From Knufia peltigerae (Eukaryota; Ascomycota; Eurotiomycetes; Chaetothyriales; Trichomeriaceae): a DNA stretch of 64,000 nt. Within the stretch, counting starts at the first letter, position 1. Each line of letters starts with the position of its first letter. Of the stretch, positions 54,887 to 64,000 are shown one piece after another. Where the stretch lies: the NCBI GenBank assembly GCA_030247855.1, contig JAPDRN010000041.1, positions 62,001 to 126,000 on the forward strand, written 5' to 3'. A model generated the notes under the pieces. That model saw only the letters and a list, made by a program, of their open reading frames with translations, did not search any database and was not told where the DNA came from. Position numbers and translations under genes: made by a program.

Positions 54887-57656
54887 TGTTTTCTATGACT
54901 GAAGGCAAGAAAAATGTGGGAGCTGAAGAACCAGGATGAAATGCTGAAAGTGTGTAATGCGGATAGGCGAGATCCAGCGAGGGATCTGTCAAGAAAGTAG
55001 CCGTAATATCCGTGGCGTCGAGACGCGTAGAAGTGAATTGCAATGAAGGTATGAGTGAGATGATTGTTTCGAGGATTAGAAGATTACTGAGATTCGTGTG
55101 AGGTCAGGTTTCGTATCGTGGCCGAGAAAGTAAAAAGGCGGCGAGGAATCTAGTGACGTGAGAAAGTTGAGGATAGCGATGAAATGCCTGCCTGAGGATA
55201 ATGGTCAGAACAACAATACAATACGATCCCGCGTGATGCCGACAAGAGAGACGTACCAGAAATTCAGCCAGCTGTAGCAGTCAAAGGCGCAGAGAGATTG
55301 TGTGAGTTTGTGTGATGTGCTGACAAGAGGGCCGCAGAGGCAAATGATGTGTGAAAATGTACAGGGCAGTCTTTAGTTAACGCGGCGAATAATATACGAA
55401 ATGTACGACAATGAACGGTGGGTTGTAGTAGGATATTGCTCGGCAATGATCGAATAAGTTCCTTTTCAGCTGGGAAAAAGAAAGACGATGGTGATTAGGA
55501 CGTATGTAAGTATCGAGGTGAGCTTTTTTGAATATGGGTATCGAATTGCAGTGAGGAGGCAGAATCCGCCGACCAGGGACAGCAGCTGTCAAGCTCTCGG
55601 GGGGGCTCTGGATCTGGATCGTGGTCGAAATTGCGATTAGGGCGAACCTGCAGAATCGGACTAGGTGGTAAGGAAAGGCACGAGACGCGAGAGAGACGGA
55701 GGGTGGATGGAAAAAGGGGATGTCGTCGATGTCGAGTATCGACTTGGAAGGGTGGAAGAAGAAACAAGACCGACGAAAAAGAGGTGGTGGTGGTGGGAGG
55801 AAGATGAATGTGCAAGGTGAGGGCAAAAAGAAGTCAGTCCAAGGGAAAAAGAGAGAAGACTCGATCTTAGTCAGTCACCAGAGAACAAAAACCAAGGGGA
55901 TGGGCATGATTCGACCAACAAAGCGAATGGAGGGGACCGACTGTCTGTCTAATTGGCCATGGAGGGCACGAGCTTAGGGAGGTCTAGTGCCTATACGGGA
56001 GCACAATAGGCTGAGGGACGAAGGACGGGGTAGGGGCCACCCGTTAGTTTGGAGCAGTTTGTTAGGTTAGGCCGGGTGCTTCTGCTCCCCTCTTCGGGCT
56101 CTTCAGGGCTTGGGATCCAAAACAGCCGCCCGCCCCAATAAGCCACTAACCATCCCTGTTAGGCGAGTCAAGATGAGTGGCAGCCGTGATCTGAAGTGAC
56201 AGAGCCGATCGCTTTCACCATGCAGAGCACGGAGGCGAAGGACTCATCTCATCATCACCAACGCATTCCTTTCTTCCACTAAGGAAATTCGTTTGCATAA
56301 CGGTACTGCATGGTGGGCGGCTATTTCAATACACAACAAATAAGAGGTTCACAGACCGGTTGCAGAGGAGAAGAAATGACCATGCATACTTGAGACACAT
56401 ACGGGGCATACTGTATATTCATTGCCTAGGACACACCTGGAGCTCTCACTCTTTGCATTTCCAATCACTCGGATCTGCTGCTAATAATGCGGACTTCCCA
56501 CCCCTCCCCCCGAACTTGCTCACTACTGTACTCCGTACAAAAGTCTTTACGTTAGGCTACGCGAACAAGGATCGTATTGTAATACTGTGCATAGCTCCCA
56601 CGAGGTCTGAGTACCGAGCGAAGCCTTCCAATCGTCCTAAAGCCAGTGTTTCAACCTTGTCGAATCGTCTGTTCTCCACCGCGTACTCCGTAAAATGTCT
56701 AGTAAGATGTATTGGTCAGGGGGTGCCAGACATTTGTAGGCCCATAGTGCAAACCAACCCTGGGTGGCCTGCTGGACACACCGAGAATGCGCCCTACAGA
56801 AAGTACCTTGGTCCCTCTCCTCCGTGGGTACTCCGTACGTATGCATTGTTGTCCTCGGCCTCGATTTCAAACATATTTCCTCCCAATGTTCATGTCCAGT
56901 TGATTTGTTTTGTCCGGTCTCCCCCTGACAACTTCGAGCACGAGAGCCACATTCCCAAACCCTACTCCTGTAATTTGTAAATGAAAAAAACAACATCCTT
57001 CGCCTCCACAATATGCAAACACCCCCCTCGATAAGCAATCAAACTGGAGGCTTAATCCGAAGTCCCTCCCGATGGAGACCTGAGATATCTCGTGGCGGCC
57101 AGCCAAGAAAAAAGGCGTTGGCCCTGCAAGACATTCGGCCTGGTAAGCACTATCAGCGAGAGATTACCTGGTCCTGTCAAAGTCCTGAGGATCCATGACT
57201 TGCTCCGTACCTAGGCATAATACGGAGTACGCGACGCGACGAACTCAGAAAGCACGCGAGAGCCTTGCAAAGTACCTAGTTGATCTTCATCTCGTCAAGC
57301 CTTGAGGAGAGGAAAGATTCTATTTCTATTTTTTCTGCTTCTGTCCTGTCATGCGTTGGAACCGCGGAAGTGTTACAAAAGCCAGCTATCGTTGTACCTA
57401 ATGCGTCGAGCGGTTTGTGCATGCTGGTCCTGAACATGCAGTTGGTGTACACTTGCCCTCTTTTACCCCTGTGCCTTTTCCTTCGAAGTACAGTGGCTCT
57501 TGGCTGAAGGAAATAGTTGACCAGTGGGAGTAGGAAGGTGGTTAAGATTAAATACTGTACATGCAGGCAGAATAGACAGGTGCAAGCAAAGTCTCTGAAA
57601 GCTTTGCATCGTACCATTCTTTCGACCTGATCAAAGCGGAAAGGTCGAGGTAAACG
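54887..57656. other. Intergenic, 2.8 kb, with clustered TACTCCGTA motifs
   Basis: Probable long 5' UTR/promoter of the low-complexity gene on the left. Four TACTCCGTA/TACGGAGTA motifs within 700 bp (56529, 56684, 56829, 57221). A 206-codon plus-strand frame (56360-56980) spans three of these motifs and shows no domain; not called. Confidence 0.45.
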
Positions 57657-58709
57657 TTAAACCTCAGCCTCGTCTGAAGCCTTGGTTCTCGGCTGCGAGA
57701 TTGGCTTCGATGTTTGACCTTCGTGGATGTTCTCTCGCTCAGGCGAGTACGTTTCATCGTCATGAATATTGACTTTGCCCTCTTCCCGAGGAGGGTTTCC
57801 TTCGCTCCTTGGGGCCGACTTCTTTGCTTTCCTTCCCGAACCCATTGTCGGCGTTGAGGTAGGTTCTTCCAACAATCTACGTTGTGGTTGTCCATCTTGT
57901 TGCTGCTTTTTCCTCTCCGAAATCTCATTCACCAACTCCTGTCTCTCCGCCTCTAACCCGGCATCAAGTTCCTCTTCATCTTCCAGTTCACCCTTGTAGA
58001 CTTCCGGGTAACGCTGGAAGCACTGTTGCATGTTCTGGAACTTGTCTATGCAGTCCATTCCCTTGGGTTCCTCGGTCGAGAAGACGAAACATGAAAATGC
58101 CTCTTTGAACTCTGGTCCACATGGGCCATGGGCCATCCCGCCCAGACACGGGCAGTCCCAATTGATCTCGCCCGTCTCGGGGTTGAAAGCTCCTTCACTC
58201 TGCGCCTCTTGTTCTAGATCGCCCTCGAGGGCTGCAACGGAATTTGCGTGGTGCGGTTCTGGTTCTTCGCCGGCGGATACAGATGTCGACGCATTTTCGG
58301 AAGATAGGCTATCGACGGTAGACTTGATGGCAGCGGTGTTTCCCTCGGCCTTCCGGGCCCGTCGGGATGTTAATTCCTCTAGTGAAGTCGTACTGGTTGC
58401 GTCTTCATAGGCATCGAGATTTGGGTTCAAGAGATCTATGAAAATCATGCACAGTCAGTACTCATTCCTGAAAGCAATCGAGGTTAGTCACGTACTATGT
58501 TGAGGCTGTTCCGCAAACACGGGACTTGTGTTGTAATAGTATATGAATGCGCCTGCAAGACCCCATCTCACAGCACTGCTCTTCCAGGACCTCCGAGCGT
58601 TGACGGGCGACGATGTGCTGGCACATCTTCGTCCGGCTACCGTCCGCGCTGGAGCAAGAGAAGAGGGAGCTGCGGAGCGTAGTAGACTTCGCGCCGCTGG
58701 TCGAAACAT
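57657..58709 (-). CDS. MIA40: Mitochondrial intermembrane space import and assembly protein 40
   Basis: Exon 1 58709..58496, intron 58495..58436 (GTACGT...TTTCATAG, 60 nt), exon 2 58435..57657; 330 residues. N-terminal mitochondrial presequence (MFRPAARSLLRSAAPSSLAP) and one membrane anchor (VRWGLAGAFIYYYNTSPVF), then an acidic linker. Core: redox-active CPC in INWDCPCLGGMAHG, and twin CX9C motifs CGPEFKEAFSC and CIDKFQNMQQC with FQRYPEVY. The C-terminal 140 residues are charged and variable. Mia40 oxidises incoming small Cys-motif proteins in the intermembrane space together with Erv1. Divergent from the thiamine pyrophosphokinase gene, 336 bp between starts. Confidence 0.95.
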
Positions 58710-59045
58710 ATTGAGAACTTCGGTCTGGACAGACAGATCAAAAACTGGAAGGGCAAAGAGGCATGCTAGCAGCTTAGGTATCAGGAACGAAAGACCTGCG
58801 ATGAATAAATTGTGAGAATCCGTCACTACCTACGTATGGAAATGCTTGACCTCACAATTACTAATTGCGCAACGTCGGCCACTTTTTTTTAAACTTACAA
58901 GTGTTCTTATGCCTCGCCGTAGAAGGTGTTGGACCGGGTGGAGTATTTATTACCCAGGAACTACATACCGCGATGCCCCGGAAGAGCCTTTATTCTCGTC
59001 ACACTTTTTCAACCTTTTCCGTGCGAAGAGCACGTCTCTCTGGCA
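58710..59045. promoter_or_regulatory. Divergent promoter of MIA40 and thiamine pyrophosphokinase genes
   Basis: 336 bp between opposing start codons. No binding motif assigned. Confidence 0.5.
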
Positions 59046-59825
59046 ATGTCGACAGACTGGTATCCCTGTGGGTTGTTGAATAACAAGCCCACAAACCCAT
59101 ATGCCGTATTGATCCTGAACCAGCCAATCAACAAAAATGCTTTGAACGCGGTCATCCAGTCAGCTTCTCTGTTAGTATGCGCCGACGGAGGGGCTAACAG
59201 ATTGTTGGAGTACGACCACAATGCCACAAATGGCTTCGAGAAACGGCTGCCAGATGCTATCATAGGGGATCTTGATTCCATCACACAGCCGACGGAACGA
59301 TATTATCGGTCCCGCGGAGTCCAGGTCGTCAGAGATCCCGATCAGTATTCCACAGATTTCACGAAATGCCTAAAGTGGATTCGCGACTGGACCACGAAGG
59401 TCGCCATTTCGTCCGACTCTACCATGGACGTTGTCGTGCTGGGAGGACTCGGTGGCCGTGTGGATCAGGGCTTTTCTCAAGTCCATCATTTATATCTTGC
59501 AGAAAACGATAAAGAACTTCTGACCGGCCGCATATATCTCCTATCTGAACAAAGCTTATCATTTGTCCTAGCTGATAGTATCAATCTGGTCCATCTCGAA
59601 GCCGGATATTTTGAAGAAAACGTCGGCATCATACCCATCCTCGGACGTACATTGATCACCACTAAAGGTCTCGAGTGGGACGTCGACCAGTGGCCCACCG
59701 AATTTGGCGGCCAGATGAGCACGAGTAATCACATTCGCTCCAATATGATTGAGCTTTCCTTCGACGGCCCCCGACCTTTGTTCACCCTAGAACTTCATCA
59801 ATGTTTCACACTTGCCGGGACCTGA
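59046..59825 (+). CDS. THI80: Thiamine pyrophosphokinase
   Basis: 259 residues from ATG 59046 (MSTDWYPCGLLNN); the frame is open 40 codons upstream but without an ATG. Transfers pyrophosphate from ATP to thiamine to make ThDP. Family motifs: LLVCADGGANRLLEYD, DAIIGDLDSITQPTERYY, RDPDQYSTDFTKCLKWI, VVVLGGLGGRVDQGFSQVHHL in the N-terminal catalytic domain. The C-terminal thiamine-binding domain has GLEWDVDQWPTEFGGQMSTSN. Single exon, cytosolic. Converges on UPF2 (377 bp between stops). Confidence 0.95.
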   Translation: MSTDWYPCGLLNNKPTNPYAVLILNQPINKNALNAVIQSASLLVCADGGANRLLEYDHNATNGFEKRLPDAIIGDLDSITQPTERYYRSRGVQVVRDPDQYSTDFTKCLKWIRDWTTKVAISSDSTMDVVVLGGLGGRVDQGFSQVHHLYLAENDKELLTGRIYLLSEQSLSFVLADSINLVHLEAGYFEENVGIIPILGRTLITTKGLEWDVDQWPTEFGGQMSTSNHIRSNMIELSFDGPRPLFTLELHQCFTLAGT

Positions 59826-60202
59826 AGCAAGACGAACCATCGCACTGCTTCGTTTTACCTCCGTTCGCTTCAATCCTCAGAAGGCATTTGCACATGGATT
59901 GGACGGACTCGGCCGGAAGCTGGATTTTTGTCGGATACCTCACAATTAGAGTCAGACCCTTCCATTACAACTTCGTTGCTAGTGCCGCTTCGCTAGACAC
60001 ATCAAGGCACTGTGCCACAGGGATTTGCGACGTCTTGACAGCAAGCGTTGATACCTTATCCGTATCGTCGTGCCACTACCCAAAGGGTTGCGCGTTGAGA
60101 TAATGCATGTTGCTACAATCTCAGGTTTCGTGGAAACAAACATTGGCCATTACAGGCCCTGCACGTTGCATTTCAAGTCCTATACAGGCCAGAAATGGCC
60201 AA
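59826..60202. other. Intergenic between convergent THI80 and UPF2
   Basis: 3' UTR space; nothing recognised. Confidence 0.5.
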
Positions 60203-63200
60203 TCAGCCTGGCTTCTTCGACATCCTAGGGGTATTCCGGGTTGGTGAAGCAGAAGATTTTCGGTTTTCATATCTGCCTCTCGAACCACTTGGGGTGGGGG
60301 ATTTTGTTTCATACCAGTCCACGTCACTAAGATTAAGTCTCCTGGCACGAGGTGCGTTGCGCCCAGACTTTTCAGACCGGCTAAGAGAAGGGTTGTAATG
60401 GTCGAAGCCTGGTTTGAGTCCCTTAGTATTGGGGTTCTTTTGCAAAGGGGGTAGCACGGTAGGATCATTAGGGAGACTTTGGGATATACCATCGTGTTGA
60501 TCATCTTCACGCAGATCATAGTTCAAGACCAAGTTCTTGATACGCTGTTGCTCCTCTCTTTCAGCGGCCTGTTGGGATTTCATCGAGATCGCAAAGCTTG
60601 AATCCGAAGGGAGCTCAATCGTCTTCGTCTGAGAAATGGTTAGTCACGTCAGTAGAGAATCAAGACAACAAGGTCCTTCAGAGGATACTTGCCTGCTGGC
60701 GGTTGCCTCGCTTAGTCATCAAGGAGAATGCCATCGTATTTGGTTCGGTTTCGACCGGTGTCTTCGGTTCCTCGTCGACAGGCTCAGCAGTCTGGCGCTG
60801 GATTTTGCGTATGGGCAAAGGCACATCAAACTGTGCTCGACGTTCGAATTTCCGGGAGTCCAAACTTTCGGCCATCATTCTCTCGAAGGCTCGGTCAAAA
60901 TCTGCCTCAGCTTCTGGATCGAGCTGCTCTTCCTGGCGCAAAACCACGATCTGTTCTTCTTCGTCAGAATCAACCGGCTCCTTCTCCTCGCCCGCATCAT
61001 CGAGAATACCATCCTGTCCTCGGTCAGTCAAAAGATCAGTACACTGGGAATTTCGTACCTCGCCATCTTCATCCGAAGATTGTGGCACTTGCGGCTCGAT
61101 TTCACCGTCGCCCTCAGCAAGAGCGTCCTCGTCAGAGCCAGAATCTTCCAACTCTTCTGCTTGATCGGCTCCCTTCTCCAAGGCTGACTGCTTGTAGTTC
61201 GTGCTGACAGCTTCCGCAAAAACCTTGGCCGCTTCTCCGAGTTCAGTAACAAGCTTCCAATTGGGTCTGACCAGAGAAAATGTATCTTGTACAAGAAAGT
61301 CAACCTCCATCGGAAGTGGGTCTTTGGTCGTCATGTAGTATTGCAGGAAAGCCAAAAAGAAGTCAAGTTTCTTCTTTGAACTGCCCCTGTCAAAACAAAT
61401 GCCGCAAGTATCGAGAATCGTGCAGACTAGCCGAATTCTGAAGAAGTCGTCCGGAGGGTCGAATGGATTGTACTTTTCAGGTTGCGGAGTACCTCCCTCA
61501 TGGCCGAACGTTACAATTCGATACAAGGTGTCGAAAATGACCGTCGAGTCGATCATCTTGTAATTGTACAGCTCACCGAGGTACTTAACTTCAGCGACTC
61601 TCCGCTGATTGAACTTGAAGTCATTCTGTTCCAGGCCCAAAGTTATCTGTTCGAGGATATTGTCGATGACTCCTATCGCAAAATCCTGGTGATAGCGGTA
61701 CAGAGCCTGCAAGAGGACGGCAAGGAGGTGGATATTGCTGAACTTGACTTTACCAGGTTTACTAAATATCTTCTGCAACATCGCAACCACCTCTTTCTCT
61801 TCCCAGTGCAGCTTTCGAATTGTCTTGAGCACTTTCATGTAGTTGCGCTTTGTCATGTCCATGTATATCATTTGACGCACGAAAAGCTCCATAGGCGTGC
61901 GTTCTTTCTGTTGGATTGCAGCCCTCTGCGGAGGATCGACATAGTAAAGCGCATTCTCGATCAACATGCGTTCCTGCGTACCCAAGTGTTGAGCAGACTT
62001 CTTCCGGTTGAGCGTCTCAAGAAAGGAGGCCATTCGAGGAGATGTCTCAGGGTTTCGCAAAAGGTATCTTCCGCAATTCTCGAGCAAATGAGCAATGATC
62101 TCAATATTCATTCGTGAGAAGTCGTCCAAGCTGACTTTGAAACAATGAAAAATGACGTGCTCTGGCACGATGCCAAATTTGGTGAGCTCTGCAAGGTAAC
62201 GAATGTTCAATAGCCGAACCTGACCTAGGAAGTCTTTGGTCTTGCGACGTTGAAGACTTCTGAACTCGTCATCAAGATGTGTGACTAAGCCTTGCACGAT
62301 GTCTGTCATGTACTGGCCAAGAGTGGCAGCAAGTCGAGCATACAATGGAAGAAGGTCCGTTCGGCCTTTGGGAACATCTTGTATTGCTTTGATCAATCGG
62401 TTTCGTGACGCCTTTGAGTTGAGGAAACAGAAATCTAGGGCGACCTGGTCGACCATTTCTTTGGTTTGGAGATCGGGTAGTCGTAGTAGAATAGCATCGA
62501 CCTGAGCTCCTACTGTCTTATTCGCGATGGCAGTGGACTGATCGTCGATGTCTGAAGTCTTAGGGGATTCATTATTGGCTTCAGCTCGATCCTCCGCCTC
62601 GGATTTCTTCTTAGAGTCCTCGAGCAGGATTGCTGGTACCCTACCCTTAAGATCGACCAGATTCTCGTAGAAGCGACGCTCTTCTTCATCTTCCCACATA
62701 CCAGCGCCATCACCTGATCCTTTCAGATACTCGCCCGTCTTGATCATACCCACAGTACCTGAAGCTGAATTATCAGTGCCGTCTTTGTCCTCAAGATCAG
62801 GCATTTCTTGTCCAAGGATGTCACAGAGGACCTGAGCATTCGCAACCAGTTTCTCTTGAGTCTTTGTCTGCTTCTCAAAATTTGCCTGCCTGTCCTCAAA
62901 GATCTCGCCACTTTTGACGTAAGCCTCCGCATTGCGTCGACTCTGGTTGTTCAGAGACTTTTGATCACGTATGATATGGGTCTTAACACTAGACAAGTAG
63001 CGCTCAAAGATATTGATGAATCGTTGTCGAACAGGTGGTGGAATAAAAGGTGCATCTTCTTCAGTTGCGTCGTTTGAGGACGATGCATCCTTGGCTGTGT
63101 CTACAACAGCACCATCTGCATCAATTGTTTTTCGACCCTCATCAGTGGGCGATTTGAGACCCAAGACATCCCAAGCGAAGTTCTTCACGAAAAGTACAGC

Positions 63201-63982
63201 AAGACTTAAATTGGCGTGTTCAGAATCATGACCCAGTAACTCCTTCAGCACTTCGAGAGGAAAAGGCTCATGTTCAAGGTGACCGTCAGATTTGAGACCA
63301 TTTGAAATCGGCGCTGTTTTGCCTACTGCTTGGGATGGGTTTTCTTTACCCTTTGCCGAGACATCATCGGGGCGTTCAACATCGTCGAGGCCCCGGAGAA
63401 TTCCACAGACCCAGAATTCTGTCACCACTCGGAGTAGAATGCGATGTCGTTGCAGCCGCTCCTTCTCCTCACGTTCGCGAACTTCAGGAGTCCATTGTTT
63501 GAGTTGTGCTTTGTCTGGAGGTGTCAAGCCTTTGCCCAAGAGCCAGCCTAGTTTCTTTGTGTATTCTCCAGGTCCAAATCTTTGATGCAGCGCACTGACA
63601 ATCTCAACTGCTGCAGCAATCTCACCGGCGGTCTTCAGTTTGCTCAGACCTTCGGCAGTTGCTGAGATGATCTCAGACAGGTATTTTTGCAAGGATAAAG
63701 TTCGAACCTCTAGAAGAAACGTGTCTTGACCAGAGGAGGATATACCTGTGCGCAGGCGTTTTATGAAGGCTGTGTTCTTCTTCAAGGATGAATCGAGGGA
63801 GGTTGCGACATCGTAGACGTCTATCTGTGCGTTAGCCCCAGTGCGCAAATTCATTGCTAATCTGGTACCTTTGGCTCCGGACCAAACGCGGAGGTTTAAG
63901 TCACGTAGCTCTCCTGTTTCCCTCAGGTCAGTATAAGCTTGTGCACGATCGCTTTTGTCCTACGTTTTCGCTTGCGGTCCAT
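60203..63982 (-). CDS. NMD2: Nonsense-mediated decay factor UPF2/NMD2
   Basis: Four exons: 63982..63964, 63913..63869, 63820..60693, 60628..60203; 1205 residues. The first two exons are tiny (19 and 45 nt) and join as MDRKRKRELRDLNLRVWSGA then DVYDVATSLDSSLKKNTAF, the expected UPF2 start; an ATG at 63854 inside intron 2 would give a false N-terminus. Intron 3 is a GC-AG intron. Three MIF4G domains (about 20-250, 430-620, 640-870) scaffold Upf1, Upf3 and the exon-junction complex; the third includes VRQMIYMDMTKRNYMKVLKT. An acidic stretch (about 930-1010) and a C-terminal Upf1-binding segment with AEREEQQRIKNLVLNYDLRE follow. Cytoplasmic mRNA surveillance. Confidence 0.96.
60629..60692 (-). 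other. GC-AG intron of UPF2
   Basis: Donor GCAAGT, acceptor TTTCTCAG, branch-like CGTGACTAAC, 64 nt. The only GT donor nearby (four bases on) leads to a stop within five codons; the GC donor restores RGNRQQTKTIELPSDSSF. Confidence 0.85.
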
Positions 63983-64000
63983 GATGGGCCGCGGTGTTGT

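Noticed and set aside
55377..55826. 149-codon Pro/Phe-rich minus-strand frame
   Set aside because: Produced by a CT-rich leader upstream of the 537-residue gene; no motif.
56360..56980. 206-codon plus-strand open frame
   Set aside because: No domain, odd composition, and it runs through three TACTCCGTA intergenic motifs; probably chance.

Overview
The window is a stretch of nuclear chromosome from a filamentous ascomycete (Pezizomycotina). Genes are split by short introns of about 45-120 nt with GT..AG ends and CTGAC/CTAAC-like branch sites. They include fungal-type families: GH32 invertase, GH55 exo-glucanase, HECT ligase, NRP1-like RNA-binding protein, Zn(II)2Cys6 regulator remnant. There is one intron-containing tRNA gene. 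Class cannot be fixed from sequence alone; an intergenic TACGGAGTA motif repeated nine times would fit a Eurotiomycetes-like genome, but that is a guess.

Layout. 0-3 kb is a decayed zone: the 3' part of an AAA+ ATPase gene with a frame break near its left end, then a broken Zn(II)2Cys6 regulator on the minus strand. 4-14 kb carries metabolic genes: secreted invertase with an inverted pair of CreA-type sites upstream, MFS exporter, ketopantoate reductase-like protein, GMC oxidoreductase. 15-24 kb has a HECT ubiquitin ligase, a polyol-type zinc dehydrogenase in five exons, and an unrecognised 326-residue protein with strongly biased codons. 26-27.5 kb is a head-to-head pair of ribosomal protein genes (eS8, eS10). 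28-37 kb has an M20-type amidohydrolase, a hidden 64-residue membrane protein, a sulfite-oxidase-family molybdoenzyme and an NRP1-like protein. 39-47 kb has an importin-beta, an RKM5-type methyltransferase, a long-chain acyl-CoA synthetase and a candidate small secreted cysteine-rich protein. 47.6-52.4 kb has a GH55 glucanase, a short O6-alkylguanine-DNA alkyltransferase found only after splicing, and tRNA-Cys. 53-64 kb has a low-complexity protein, MIA40, thiamine pyrophosphokinase and a complete UPF2/NMD2 with a GC-AG intron.

Most genes are housekeeping or single catabolic genes, not one pathway. I see no CRISPR, no intact transposon, no secondary-metabolite core enzyme and no rRNA. The least expected items are three genes with no adequate single open frame (64-aa membrane protein, cysteine-rich secreted protein, alkyltransferase), the all-catalytic-domain alkyltransferase with its cysteine retained, the GC-AG intron and tiny first exons of UPF2, and the decayed regulator at the left edge. 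All intron boundaries were placed by eye and none was checked against transcripts.
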